DNA of 64,000 bases from Aedes albopictus (lineage: Eukaryota; Arthropoda; Insecta; Diptera; Culicidae), in NCBI RefSeq assembly GCF_035046485.1, contig NC_085136.1, positions 327,572,227 to 327,636,226 of the forward strand. The letters run 5' to 3'. The notes beneath the pieces are model-generated. The model was not told where the DNA came from. It saw only the letters and a list, made by a program, of their open reading frames with translations, and ran no database searches. Shown piece after piece: positions 12,641-24,410 of the stretch; position 1 is the stretch's first letter, and each line of letters starts with the position of its first letter. A program made the position numbers and the translations under genes.

Positions 12641-13380
12641 AAATCATAAAAAATATAAAAAAATAAAATTAAAATGACAAAAATAAAATTAAAAACAGTA
12701 TATAAAACGATTCTGGATGCTTTAGTTTACTAAAAGACAAGTAATAACAACTCTAGTTAAGAGACAAATGGTCTGTAGGAGCTGAAATCATCTGAAACAA
12801 AAACAAAAAAGAAAAATAAATAAAAAAATACAAAAAGGACAAAATAACAAAAACGGCTTTATTTGCTTTAGTTTACGAAAAGACAATAGAAATAGGCTAT
12901 GGTTAAAAAGCAAATCAATAAAAAATGCCAATCATTTCAAAAAAATAAATTAAAAAGCAAATCATACATGCTGAAAAAATATAATGAAAAAAAATTAAAA
13001 AAAAATGAAAACAAAACAAGATGAATAAACAATTAAACGGCTTTGATTGCTTAAGATAACAAAAAGGGTAAAATGGCAAACAATTTGACACTATGTTGAG
13101 GAAGTTTACCACTCACAAAAACTGTAAATATATGATAGCCATATAAGAAAAAAAAAATAAATAAAAAAAATGAAAAAAAAAATCAAAAAATAGATAAAAA
13201 TAACAAATAAAACCAAAACCAAATGAGATAATGTATGAAAAGGCTCTGGTTGTTTAATCGGTAAAGTAAAGAAATAACTACTCTGGTTCAGAGAAAAACC
13301 AGCCGGTAAAGCTAAATCTGAAAAAAAAAGAAAAAAAAATGAAATAATATAAACAAAAAAAAAAAATAAAATAAAGTTGC
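12641..13380. repeat. A-rich degenerate tandem repeat, about 150-190-bp period
   Basis: Four diverged units each carry a segment like GGCTTT-GATTGCTTTAGTTTACGAAAAGACA (near 12704, 12855, 13037 and 13240), followed by poly-A-rich AAAAATAAATAAAAAAA spacers. A similar type of array lies at 60.1-60.7 kb. Confidence 0.55.
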
Positions 13381-15270
13381 TCTGGTTGATATAGTTTTGA
13401 TATCGCCATCTGTTCGGACACCATCCCCCATCATCATCACGTGTGAGTAAGGTTCTTTTTCGCAAAGGCGGGTGACGGCCAGGTAGCTTCTACCTTGTAG
13501 TTGTATACCCACTCGCCCGTCACGATAATAATAATGTAAGCAAAACATGGGGCTTAACTTAAGCCTGGCCCCCTCTTCGGTGCCAGTAGTGCGATGCGAT
13601 GCGATGTCCTGTGCGAGGATCCATTTGGGGAGACCATCGCCGTCGCTAGAATTCGTCCTGCCCCCACGACGACGGACGGTGGACGACCCCAACTGTGCCA
13701 AGTGGGGGGAATATCGTGCACTTTAAATTATAACAGTTTCATGTAGATTTTTTTTCGTTCGGTTGGTTCGTGCCATTTTTCCCCAATCGACCGACCCCGC
13801 TCTCATCCCTCATCCCGAAACGTAAGGCGAAAGGACACGAAACTAATTCGCTCCTTGGAGTTATTTTTTGTCGGTCGATCGTTTGGTCGGTCGGATGCCC
13901 TGCTGCCGTTAAGTGGAATGGAGGCAGAATTGAAAACGGTAAACATTTAAAAGTTGATTGCATAGTGCCGTCCCGCCGCCTTTGGGATTGGGCTGGGCCG
14001 GTCCTTGCCTGATGCAGTGCCACCACCTCCAGCTGCAGCTCCAAGCGCCACAGCACATGCCAAGGTTCACTCAATTTCAGCTCAATTTTCGATTAGAACT
14101 CTTTCTCGCAAATCCTCCTTGTTTTGGCCTGATTTCCGTTCCAGTTTTTTTCTGTGTGTCTCTGCTTCGGCTTTGAAGAGCTCACGAGAGCTGTTGCGAC
14201 TGGAGACCAAATCTATTTCTTTATTGTCAGAATTTTAATTCGTTTTCCGTAGGGAGAGGAGGAAAATGGGGCTGAGAGCAGGAGGTTTGTCATGTTCATA
14301 TCTCGTTTCTGGCAATTGAGCTATCGGAGTGGACCTTGCTCGGGACCAGGATAGACTATGCTGCAATGCAGGATGAAATTTGACGTCAATTTTCCGGAGA
14401 ACATGTGGCGGTGACATTTCGGCCAAATTTGTTTTGGAAACTATTGATCGTATAAACACGTGTTCAGAAGCAAAAACCGGTGCCTTGAGGTCAATTTTTT
14501 TGGAGTAAAGATCTGGTTAATGTCTACACTTCAATGGAATTTATGACATTTTAAGTTCTAACAGATTTAAAATATTTTGAAACTTTGACTCACATACTCA
14601 CAGTAATTCAATTGCTCTTGGGGATCAATTTACTCAAAAAAAAAAAACATCGTTCCACATACTTACAAACTCATCTTCATGCTGCATGTCATTTGAAACT
14701 TTTCGCCTTAACCCGGCAAATCAAATTACATCACTTGGAAAAGGCACTTCTCGTCGGGAACCCTTTTAACCTAAACTTCCCAAAATGCGGTTATTAATTC
14801 CGAACCCCAAGCCTCCATTCACCGTCGTTTTTCGTTCAAACCAAGTGATACGTATCCGTCGAATCAACCCACAGCAACGCGCAAAGGCACGCCACGGTAC
14901 ACACCCCTCCCTGAACCGAAACGGATCATGATTTGTTGGAGGATACCGCAGAACCCGATCCCGCAGAACCGAAGAACCGATTTCCTTAGGCGGCACAACA
15001 GCTATTGCTAGCTGCTGCTGCTCCCTCCGATGAAGGGAAATTCAATTTTCTCACAATTGATAAATATTTGCCATATTATGGTGTGGATATGTGAAGAAGT
15101 GTGTGCCTGTTTGTGTATAAAATCGAATGTGTCTGCCGCCGCACCTGAAACCACACTTACAGGAACCCACGTGTTGGCATGTCCCCAATTTTGGTGGGTT
15201 CCCGAATCTAACTAACTTGAAAATATACTTCGACAGAGTGTTTCATGGTCGTGGGAAGCAAGTGACCGTT
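13381..15270. other. GC-richer single-copy block
   Basis: Frames overlap on both strands (for example minus 13312-13701 and 13739-14074, plus 13958-14238) with no recognised domain. A proline/alanine-rich plus frame near 14005 ends before CCAAGGTTCAC but has no support as an exon. Confidence 0.35.
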
Positions 15271-15280
15271 AACACAATTA

Positions 15281-16190
15281 AAGCCTGTATCCGCAATAAT
15301 CGGGACAAGGAAATACAGCTGTAACTCTGAAATAGATACATTAAAACTGCTCAAATTTGGCCAAAAAACATCTTCAGATGTGTTCATTTCACCTACAAAA
15401 TTTCAGTAGAGTCGGTGCAGTACTTTTTGTTGTAGCAATGAAAGAGTAGAATGTGCGCCATTGATTTTTTTACAGCCCCTAGTTTTGCTTGTAACGTTTG
15501 AATTTGGCAAAGGAAATAGCTGAAATTTTGAACACAAATCTCTCAATCTACATTTGTTGCATATGCAAAATTTAAAAAAAAATCGATGCGCTATTAACAA
15601 TTTTATAGTCGAAACATGTATTGGGTCTGAACGTGATTTTAGCCCCTCAGACAGCAATTAGTCAGCAACCTTTATTGTTTCGATTGTATTTTTGAAAGTA
15701 CTATACCAATAATCATCAAATTTTGCAGGCATAATATACACATAATAAACTACCTTCTGTGAAAATTTCATGGAAATTGGCAGAGAAATTCAAAAGTTAT
15801 GAATAGGCAAATATTTCACATGAAAAACACGAAAAATTTTCACTAAGACTCACCCCTATCAATACCAGTGTAGTGTTACAAGAGAGTGCCTTTATAAGTA
15901 TCATAACTGCTAACGAGATTTCATAATTATCATCACAGAACTAAGAACTGTAACGCAAAAGAACCATCTACTATGCCAATGAAAATTGGTCATGATTGTA
16001 CAAAATGCTTAAAGCCACGTCTGTTTGTTTTTCCTCCACAGTTAAAAGTGATGCATCGATTTTTATGAAATTTGGCACAAATAATAAACATACACCAAAG
16101 AGTTCTCAGTCAATTATTTGGCCAATTTTACTGTTTCATTACAGAGCTACAGGCGTACTTCTGTGTTCCGATTATTGCGGATACAGGCCT
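15281..16190. mobile_element. 910-bp MITE with TA duplication
   Basis: The left end AAGCCTGTATCCGCAATAAT and right end ATTATTGCGGATACAGGCCT are inverted, bounded by TA at 15279-15280 and 16191-16192. Inverted similarity extends about 85 bp inward (CAAATTTGGCC versus GGCCAATTTTAC). The interior has no transposase. Confidence 0.8.
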
Positions 16191-16315
16191 TATTATGATT
16201 TTAAAAGTGATTCCAAACAAAGGTACGAAACCGTGCTCCAAATGTCGTTTTTTACACAATATTGCCTTCTCCATTGTTGATGACTTGTAATTGCAATCGG
16301 GGCTTCTATAACACA

Positions 16316-16600
16316 GTGCGTTTCAATTAATGCCCACCGATCCAATCCGATTTTGATTGTCATGGGATTGCGTAAAAGGTAAACAATTTCAATTAAAAAT
16401 AAAGTGTAGAATTAGCTTAGGTTAAAATACACAGAAATAAAAAAAAAATAAAATATTGCTTACAATGAAGACAGCTGTTACAAAATCGAATGATTTTATC
16501 TGAAAAGTGATGAAATACCATCTATTTAAAAAACTTCTTCTAAAACTCCTTAACAGTAACAAGAAAAGCGCACGGATTTTATCCAGAATTACTACTATTA
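16316..16600. other. AT-rich stretch without features
   Basis: No gene or element end recognised. Confidence 0.35.
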
Positions 16601-16870
16601 GCAGACTGGTGAACCACCCATGGGTAGAATAAATACTCGACGAGCTTTCCAGTAAGTCATTATCGAGAAAAAACTTCTCTCAAAGTCATTCAAAAGTCAA
16701 AATATGCTAAAAAATTATGGTGGCTCCAAAAGAGGAGTTTTGTTGAAAACCTTCTCAATGAAAACTTTTTTGGACTAATACGCTCGTGTGTTTCAAACAT
16801 CTATGAAGTCTAAACAATTTCAGCTAGATTTATTGACATGTTTCTCAATCCTTCCGAAACTGTTTCCACA
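16601..16870 (+). repeat. partial copy of the 17.2/23.7-kb repeat
   Basis: Matches 17320-17600 and 23780-24060, including AATACTCGACGAGCTTTCCA, the GGTGGCTCC...GAGGAG motif and TGACATGTTTCTCAATCC. It is more diverged than the other two copies and stops at a decayed-repeat boundary. Confidence 0.7.
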
Positions 16871-17193
16871 TTTCTCCGCATTTTTTCCAAAAAGTTCTTT
16901 GTGTGTTTTTTTTTTCAGAAATTTCTCCAGAATATCCCTATTACAAAACTTAAGAGATGCTTCCAGAAGTTTCTACAAGTAATCATCTAGAAAACATTCC
17001 AAGGACTTCATCAACAATTTCTCCAGAGACTGTTTCAGACATTCATATAGCGATTCCTTCAGAAATTTGTACAAAGTTTTCTTTAGAACTTCAATCGAGG
17101 GTTTTTTTTAAATGCTTTCCTCCGAAATTCCTACATAAACGCATAAGTTGCAGGTTCCTCCATCACCCCGAAAATTTCTTCATACGATAATTA
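16871..17193. repeat. decayed TTCC/GGAA-rich repeat filler
   Basis: Motifs such as TTTCTCCAGAATATC and TTCTACAAGTAATC; no gene seen. Confidence 0.45.
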
Positions 17194-17728
17194 CTTCATG
17201 CATCCCTTTACAAATACTTCAGGGAGTTCATTGAGAAAATCCCTCACGGATTTCTTCCAGAATTACTCCATTTTCCCTACGGTTCTTTCAAAAATATTCC
17301 GAAAACTATTTTTATATGAGCAATCTGGTAAACCACCCTTGGGTGAATTGAACACTCGACGAGCTTTCCAATGATTCATTCTCAAGAAAAAACTTCTCTC
17401 AAAAACATTCAAAAGTCAAATAATGCGAAAAGTTGATGGTGGCTCTTAAAGAGGAGCTTTTTTTAATATAATGTTGAAAACCTTCTCAAAGAAAACTTTA
17501 TTAGACGAATATACTCGTGTGCGTCTTTCGGACATCCATGAAGTCCAAACAATTTCATCTAGATTTAATGACGTGTTTCTCAATTCTTCTGAAACTGTGT
17601 ACACATTGAATTTTTAATCTAATTAATATAATTTTTGCATATATTTTAAGAATCCCAAACAGACATTTTCGCATTAAGATTTCAAAAACTATGCTTGGAG
17701 CTTATTATGTTTCAATACTACTGGTGCA
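17194..17728 (+). repeat. 530-bp repeat, full copy 1
   Basis: Near-identical order and sequence to 23662-24190, from CATCCCTTTACAAATACTTC to TTATGTTTCAA. It carries GGTGGCTCTTAAAGAGGAGC at 17438-17457. No terminal inverted repeats were found. Confidence 0.8.
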
Positions 17729-17739
17729 TTGGGTAAAAT

Positions 17740-18160
17740 TCTATGGCATTTGTACAATTCGGGGATTGAGAATGATTTATAATTAAATTAAAAACGAGGG
17801 ACCTATTTGTATAAATGCCTTTTTCGTAGAATTTGAGTTTTTTCAATTTTTACGTCGTATAAAAAAAATGTATACATTTTGTATGACAAGAAAAGTTGGT
17901 GGAAATTTTTGGCCTTGGTTTTTCAAATGTGTTTTTCTGACACTTACACTGATTGCTACTTAATATCCAAAATATTAAAATATATACATTTAAACATATC
18001 ATATGTTTAAACACCTTCTTGTATTCAGCAATCAGAAAAACAAAAATATTCCTTTAAAATCTTCGTAGAAACCATTTTAAGCCTTTTAGTTTATTCCTGT
18101 TTTTTTTCTAATTTCTTAAGAAGTGTGTTAAAGCTTTATTAAGTTAAACGCTTAAACGGT
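17740..18160. other. AT-rich stretch without features
   Basis: No coding or repeat structure that I can support. Confidence 0.35.
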
Positions 18161-18350
18161 CCTTGTAAAATTTCCAATGAGTATGATCTGTTAAACAGTT
18201 AGTTTTCATTGGAAAAGTATGGTATAAATGGGAATTAGTAGCGGGACGTTACAACGTTGTAACGTCACGCTACTCATTTCCATTTTTAACATACTTTTTC
18301 GATAAAAACTAACTGTTTAATTGGTCAAACTTATTGGAAATTTTACAAGG
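18161..18350. mobile_element. 190-bp near-perfect palindrome (MITE-like)
   Basis: Begins CCTTGTAAAATTTCCAAT and ends ATTGGAAATTTTACAAGG (with small differences). The centre is ACGTTACAACGTTGTAACGT, with no unpaired spacer. Arms run about 95 bp each. A related AACGTTGTAACGTTAGG lies at about 18433. No target duplication was identified. Confidence 0.7.
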
Positions 18351-18670
18351 ATTCCGAATATGCAATAATATTTGAGGGTTTACGGTCGAGTTTACGAGTT
18401 ATAGTGAAAAATCTGACCAAAAAGGCGTCAAAACGTTGTAACGTTAGGGTAGAATGTGTCAAAACCATATTAATCCTGAATACAAAGCTAACAAGAAACC
18501 GAATCTCTCCACAGATTTTTTTTAAAATCACTTCAATGTAACTTAGTTCTTCATCGCCCGTTGTTTGAACAAAAATTTCTTCGCTATGAATAAAATGCTT
18601 GCAAAAAAAAAGAAAAATAAAGGATAACTAACCTGGGCGTGTAAGTATAAACATTAGAAAATCGAGCTTG

Positions 18671-19083
18671 AATTTTTGGTTTTTGATTTTGTATTAAATA
18701 ACGAAGCAATATTTTCAAAATCAGTTTTCGTGCACATGTAGAGTATGGATCAAGGTTTCTTCTGATTTTTTTTTGTAGTGGAAAATGTTTTCGGTATTTT
18801 AGAAACTTTTTTTTTCTTTTTTTTCAGTTTTTATTTTTGTGTATTTTAACTTAGATGCTAATTCTACATTCATTTTTTTTTAGAAACCATTTTTGACCAA
18901 ATTTCACAATAAAATGGTTTCTACAAAAATTGAAAACATTGTCCACCTCAAAAAATTCAGAAGATGCCTTGATCCATACTCTACATGTGTATAAAAACCG
19001 ATTATGAAAATAGTGCTTCGTTATTTAATAAAAAATCAAAAACCGAAAAAACGAAAAAAAAATGCTTCCAGTTTCGCCTTAAG
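18671..19083. mobile_element. foldback element, CCTTAAG-family copy 1
   Basis: Arms at about 18676-18810 and 18915-19060 are inverted copies containing TTAAATAACGAAGCAATATT and GGATCAAGGTTTCTTCTGAT. The right end carries TTCCAGTTTCGCCTTAAG. The matching left terminus is missing. Confidence 0.7.
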
Positions 19084-19426
19084 CACAAGATCCGCAAGAC
19101 GACCTCACAGTTGAGGTGGGAAGACGTATGTCATACATCTAATCAAACTTAAAAAAAAAGATCCATGGGGCTAAGAATACAGTAGTGGCGAAGATAAGTG
19201 CTCTTCCCCTACTTTGAATTAACAGTATAAATTTTTTTTTAATGATCAATTTTATTTTACGAAATCTAAATTCCATGACATTCCATCAGTATTTAAGGTA
19301 AAATATTTGGATAATATATTGAGAACTTATTCAAAACTACCTGCAATATTTTTTTTAAATACATTATACTGCGAAACGGGATTTTTTTTCTTTTTTTCGT
19401 GTGTTTTTATTTATGCTTGTTTTTCA

Positions 19427-19729
19427 CTAGGTGAAACTGAAAGCATTTCCTCATTTTTCGGTTTAAACAAATTTCAAATCATGTAACAATTCACAATTAG
19501 AGAAGAGATCAAAGTATCTCACGTTTATTTTCCTAGAGGCAAATGTTCATCAGTTTTACAGAAACCATCGAAATGTCGTCAAAATGTTTTGTGGTAAACT
19601 GATAACGCTTTTCTTCAGGAAAAAAAAAACAGAAGATTCCATTATGTTTCCTCCAACTGTGTGAAAATATTACTCCATAATTAAAAAAAAAACACACAAT
19701 GAGGAAATGCATCCAGTTTTGCCTTAAGG
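19427..19729. mobile_element. CCTTAAG-family copy 2, different interior
   Basis: Ends CTAGGTGAAACTGAAAGCAT and GCATCCAGTTTTGCCTTAAGG match the family termini, but the interior is unrelated to copies 1 and 3. Its right terminus shares CCTTAAGG with copy 3. Confidence 0.6.
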
Positions 19730-20083
19730 CGGAACTGGAAGCATTTGCTCACTTTTTGGTTTTCGATTTTTTTATTAAATAACGAAGCAATATTTTCAAA
19801 ATCGGTTTCCGAACACATGAAGCGTATGATGGATCAAGGTATCTTCTGATTTTTTTTGTGCTGGAAAAGTTTTTCGTTTTTGCAAAAACCATTTTTGAAT
19901 AAAATTTCACAAAAAGAAATGCTTTTTAAAAAATGGAAAACATTTCCAACACAAAAAAATCTGAAGATACCTTGATTCATACGCTTTATGTGTACGAAAA
20001 CCAATTTTGAAAATATTGCTTCGTTATTTAATAAAAAATCAAAAACCAAAAAATGAGGAAATGTTTCCAGTTTCACCTTAAGG
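19722..20083. mobile_element. CCTTAAG-family copy 3, complete foldback
   Basis: Starts CCTTAAGGCGGAACTGGAAG and ends TTCCAGTTTCACCTTAAGG. Inverted arms of about 165 bp contain TTAAATAACGAAGCAATATT and ATCAAGGTATCTTCTGATTT. No coding capacity. Confidence 0.8.
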
Positions 20084-20089
20084 GTTGCC

Positions 20090-20900
20090 TTTGTTATAAT
20101 ATAAACACTGTCTATGAAATTCCAATACGCAATTTAGAAAGTTTCTTCAAGTTTATTTTTCATTAAAATTCCATCATATTCAGAAATTCCGTATTTTTTT
20201 TGGTATGCTGTAAACGTCATAATAGTTTCTGATGGAGTGTCACCTCGATTTTCGTCGAAATTTCTAGTCTTGATTTTCTACGAAATATTCAATATCCCTT
20301 TTTATGGATTTTAACCCACCCTTAGTTCTCCTTTCCCAGGGCTCACTTATAAATTACATTAGATCCTCAAAATTTCAAAAAAAAAATCCCTATCGTAGTA
20401 TACCCGAAATTGTATGAAAAAACGAAACTATCTGAGAAAAAAATCCTATAATTTGATGAACAAAAAGAAAAAAAAACACTCAGATTAACAGGTGAACAGG
20501 TAAACAAGAAATGCAAATAAAAACATCTCTTTTTTCAACTTTTAATTTCTTTTTCTTATTTTAATTTTTAAGAATCCATGCAGGAAAAGTAACTGTCGAG
20601 AAATTCTGTACGATTTATTTAAATTATTTTTAATCTGGATACACTGGTCAACAGTTAACGAAAAGAAAAAAAAAACTATCATTTTTCGAACTTTTTATAA
20701 AAACATTAAATGAAAAAAAAAGAAATTTCGCACCTGATTTTCAAAACTTGTCACTTGTGTACACAATACACATGTCTGTGTTGCCCTTTACAGGCTTGTG
20801 CCAATTTACTGGTACGACTTAACGTACTGAGAAGAACTTGAAAATTAGAAGATATAGAATGTTGATTCTTTTGCAAATTGAGAAATGAAATTGTCAATAA
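20090..20900. other. AT-rich stretch without named features
   Basis: Contains poly-A tracts and short unsupported frames only. Confidence 0.35.
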
Positions 20901-20904
20901 ATTT

Positions 20905-20965
20905 CGCGTTCTGGTGCGATTCAAACCTACGACTCCGTGTGAGAGGTAGGCATCTACCTGCACCG
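20905..20965 (-). pseudogene. tRNA-like element A
   Basis: The minus strand reads GGTGCAGGTAGATGCCTACC, then CACACGGAGTCGTAGG and a B-box-like GGTTTGAATC. It ends CACCAGAACGCG, a tail shared with the elements at 21.04 and 30.5 kb. Downstream it has ACAATTTCATTTCTCAATTTGC, inverted relative to the tail of element B. Confidence 0.55.
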
Positions 20966-21041
20966 AAAGAGAAATGAAATTATGAAAATATGATTGTTTT
21001 GTTCATGGTGTGGGCTCAGAGCGAGTTTGGTCTTGTTACCT

Positions 21042-21109
21042 GCTTTGTGGCTTAGTTGGTCAAAGCACCGGTCTAGCGAATAGGGGGTTCGAATCCCACC
21101 AGAACACGA
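21042..21109 (+). pseudogene. tRNA-like element B (Thr-like)
   Basis: GTGGCTTAGTTGGTCAAAGC and GGTTCGAATCCCACC match insect tRNA-Thr A and B boxes well. The anticodon region GGTCTAGCGAAT is followed directly by the T-arm, so the 3' anticodon stem and variable loop are shortened. It ends CCAGAACACGAG then T8, which could terminate Pol III. Likely a tRNA-derived SINE or a tRNA pseudogene. Confidence 0.6.
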
Positions 21110-21304
21110 GTTTTTTTTCACAATTTCATCTCTGCATTTGCCAATTAATCAATTTTGGAATAGGAATAGACCCGGATAACAGGAATAAGTTCAATAATTC
21201 CATGCTGTATTATTCTATTCACCTGCGAAAAGTTTATTTTTAAGAAAGGAGGTTAATTTTTAAAATATTCAAAAGAGATCATATCATTTTAAAAAACCCA
21301 GATT

Positions 21305-21420
21305 AATCCACCTAGTGGTGATAGTGCCTTTCTCGTCGAATTATGTACTCATGATCTTTCCATCGACGTTAGCCAAAATGTTCCTGAATCCTGATAACAC
21401 TTTATACAGAAAATCAACAA
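21305..21420 (+). repeat. terminus of a CCACCTAG/GCCTTTCTCGT-type element
   Basis: TTAATCCACCTAGTGGTGAT followed by AGTGCCTTTCTCGTCG matches the ends at 34.09 kb and, inverted, at 63.97 kb. It probably begins a large element whose remainder is the modular block at 22.3-24.4 kb. Confidence 0.6.
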
Positions 21421-21463
21421 TTTTAACAGAGCCATCATCGATTTGGGAAAAGTATTGATGGTA

Positions 21464-21676
21464 CACTGAAACCTCCATTTAAGTCGATGCATGGCTGATC
21501 GAAAATAATTTTTACCGTACAGGCAATGACTAAACTATACAGTTTTATATTTTTTGACAAATCTCCTTTGTCATGCGAAGTGTTAAAAAATATAAAAGTC
21601 TATGGTTTTGTCATTGCCTGCATGGTAAAAATTATTTTCGATTAGCCATGCATCGACTTAAATGGAGGTTTCAGTG
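21464..21676. mobile_element. 213-bp MITE with TA duplication, pogo-like ends
   Basis: CACTGAAACCTCCATTTAAG and its inverse CTTAAATGGAGGTTTCAGTG bound the element, with TA at 21462-21463 and 21677-21678. Arms are about 68 bp. The CTCCATTTAAG end resembles pogo/Tigger termini; family assignment is inference. Confidence 0.8.
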
Positions 21677-22695
21677 TACATATTGCAATGTTATGTTCAA
21701 CAGCAAAACAGAGCTGAAAAATATCAGACTTCTCAGTTGACTGCTTGACCAGCTTAACACTAGTCGTGCATTCGGTTCATTATGACCCCATTCCATACGG
21801 TACGGCAGCGGGGTGAGCGTCAGCTAATGCATGAAGAAGTTTAACTTTATTCACAATCACAGATCACTTTGTGATATTCGTGAAGTTTTTTCAACACACT
21901 GGGCTATATTTTATTATCATTCATGTACAATTTGACCTCCTGACAAGAAAAAATTAGAAAATAGGAATTTCCCGTTCAAATTTCAATCGGAATGAGAAGA
22001 GCAAGGGCTCAACCAGTTGCACTTAAATTGTAGGCAGTAATTTTAGAGGCAAAATGAGATTGAATATTAAAAAAAAAACTATTTGTTTATGTATATGTTT
22101 AAGCGATTACATTATATTTTTTCAATAGAACGTTGATCCATCCTACTATATATGTACACCGCAGGATTCTGAAATGGTGTGATTTGATGAGATCACTTTC
22201 GTCACGATTTTGTTATCTTGCATATATGAAGACTTTGACCATTTCTTCACTTATAATCTTACCCAACGTTTACAGGCTATCAAAAAAGCCACGACTTGAT
22301 TTATCGCTTTGACATTTATTTTGTAAACTTTTATAATTCCGCTATTTGAAGTGCAGCTTACGTTTGACCACTTTCGGCGGGACACCTGGAATCGATTCCG
22401 GTTGTCTCAAATATGGTTTGAGACTATGTTCTTGCCAACTGTTCATCGGGTTACCTAGAAAGTCGAAAATTAATGTGATCTGATGCTTTTCTTGCTAACC
22501 GTTCGGCAAATTTATGAGGAAGCCACGATTTTATGTGTCGCATGCATGATTTTGGTTCACTTCTATTTAATCACTTCCGATGTAACAGCTGCAACCGATT
22601 CCGAAATACTATTACAAGCAAGATTACAAGTTCTAGATGTGGCCTGAGACTATTTTCTTGTTGACCTTTCATCAAATTATCAAATGGTTTGGTTC

Positions 22696-22864
22696 CCCAA
22701 GCAGCACACAAGTCACAAAGGAGTGTCGACAGCGCAGGTTTTTGGTTGAACACGAGTCATTTTTAAGTTATTTTGCCTTTGGGTTAGAATTACATGAATA
22801 TGACACCTGTACAACCAAATACTTGCGCTGTCGACACACCTTTGTGACTTGTGTGCTGCTTGGG
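22696..22864. mobile_element. 169-bp foldback MITE (CCCAAGCAGC ends)
   Basis: Begins CCCAAGCAGCACACAAGTCA and ends TGACTTGTGTGCTGCTTGGG. Arms extend through CGACAGCGCA / TGCGCTGTCG. It splits a module of the tandem block between GGTTTGGTTC and TCCCTTCTATATTT. The target duplication is too short to define. Confidence 0.8.
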
Positions 22865-23029
22865 TCCCTTCTATATTTTACCTCTTCCGGCGGGTAATTC
22901 GTCTCGACACCAGTTATGGAACACTACCGATTCTCCCGAATATGGTCTGAGATTATTTGCTGGCTAACCGTTTATCATATTACTGAATAGTCATTGATAT
23001 GTCGCATGTAATGGTTCTCTTTGGGCCTT

Positions 23030-23175
23030 TCATGAACCACGTAGACCAAATTTTGGCCATCTGAGACCCCCCCTTACCCCACGTAGACTTTCGTCAATAC
23101 TCAAATTTTGAAATTTGTATGAAGCGTAGACTTTGGCAAGACCTCCTCCTCCCAAAAAGTCTACGTGGTTTATCA
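23030..23175. mobile_element. ACCACGTAGAC foldback insertion
   Basis: ATGAACCACGTAGACCAAAT and GTCTACGTGGTTTATC are inverted ends enclosing about 110 bp. It is inserted into a module of the tandem block and related in sequence to the ACCACGTGGTC element at 33.67 kb. Confidence 0.6.
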
Positions 23176-23661
23176 ATGGTCCCTTTTACATTTGACTATT
23201 CCTGGCGGGACACCCGGAATCGGTTCCGTAACACACTGCTATGGCTTGCGTCTATTTTCTTGCAACTGTTCATCATGTTACCTGAAAAGCCGTGATTCGA
23301 GGTATCGCATGCATGGGTTTGGTTTCATTTCCGGCCCGAAACCGGTTGCGGAACACTGCTGGTAATCTATTAAATGGTCTGAGCCTATTTACTTGCTAAC
23401 GTTTATGAGGTTATCAAAAAAGCCGCGCTTTGCTGTATCGCATGCATGGTTTTGGTTTAATTCTAAATTTAGCCGATTTTGGAAGGAAACCCGGAACTAG
23501 TTTCGGCGCTACTGGCTGTCCCTAAAGTGGTCTTAGCCTACTTCCTTGATAACTGATCATGAAGTTGTAGTAAAAGCCGTGTTCTGATATGCCGCATGCA
23601 TAAGTTTTGTTTATTTTTTGAACGGCCACTTCCAGTGGGACACCCGGATCCGGTTCTGAAA

Positions 23662-24190
23662 AACTTCATACATCCCTTTACAAATACTTCAAAGAGTTCT
23701 TTGAGAAAATCCCTCACGGATTTCTTCCAGAAATACTCCATTTTCCCTGCGGTTCTTTCAGATATATTCCGAAAACTATTTTCATATGAGCAATCTGGTA
23801 AACCACAATTGGGTAAATTGAACACTCGACGAGCTTTCCAATAATTCATTATCAAGAAAAAACTTCTCTCAAAAACATTCCAAAGTCAAATAATGCGAAA
23901 AGTTGATGGTGGCTCTTAAAGAGGAGTTTTAACATAATGTTGAAAACCTTCTCAAAGAAATTTTTTTCAGACGAACATACTCATGAGAGTCTTTCGGGCA
24001 TCCATTGAAGTCCAAATAATTTCATCTAGATTTAATGACGTGTTTCTCAATCCTTCCGAAACTGTGTACACATTGAATTGTTTATCTAATTAATATAATT
24101 TTTGTATATATTTTGAGAATCCTTAACAGACATCTACGCATTAAGATTTCAAAAACTATGCTAAGAGCATATTATGTTTCAAAGCTACTG
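23662..24190 (+). repeat. 530-bp repeat, full copy 2, inserted in the module array
   Basis: Matches 17194-17728 throughout. It is flanked on both sides by GGACACCCGGATCCGGTTCT, which may be a target duplication or two adjacent modules. Confidence 0.75.
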
Positions 24191-24410
24191 GTGGGACACC
24201 CGGATCCGGTTCTGAAACACTATCGGTTCAGATATGGTCTGAGGCTATTTTCATGCTAACTGTTCATCAGGTTATCGACAACGTCGCAGTTTGGTGTGCC
24301 ACATGCATGATATTTGTTCATTTTTATATTTGACCACTTTTAGCGGAACATCCGGAATCGGTTCCGGAACACTGCCGATTCAGATATGGCCTTAGTCTTC
24401 GTTTAGACCA

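Larger units (their letters stand above)
22260..24410 (+). repeat. modular tandem repeat, about 170-bp units
   Basis: Around eight diverged modules carry, in order, GCCGCGATTTGATGTATCGC, ATGCATGGTTTTGGTTCA, GACCACTTCCGGCGGGACAC, CCGGAATCGGTTCCGGAACA and TTTTCTTGCTAACTGTTCAT. Single modules occur in the elements at 34.1-35.5 and 61.7-64.0 kb. Three insertions interrupt the array (22696-22864, 23030-23175 and 23662-24190). Confidence 0.7.

Noticed and set aside
13312..14459. Exons in the overlapping frames of the 13.3-14.5-kb block
   Set aside because: Frames on both strands of similar length, no domain, no convincing paired splice sites.
21042..21109. Functional tRNA gene
   Set aside because: The anticodon stem and variable loop are shortened and acceptor ends do not pair; kept only as tRNA-like.
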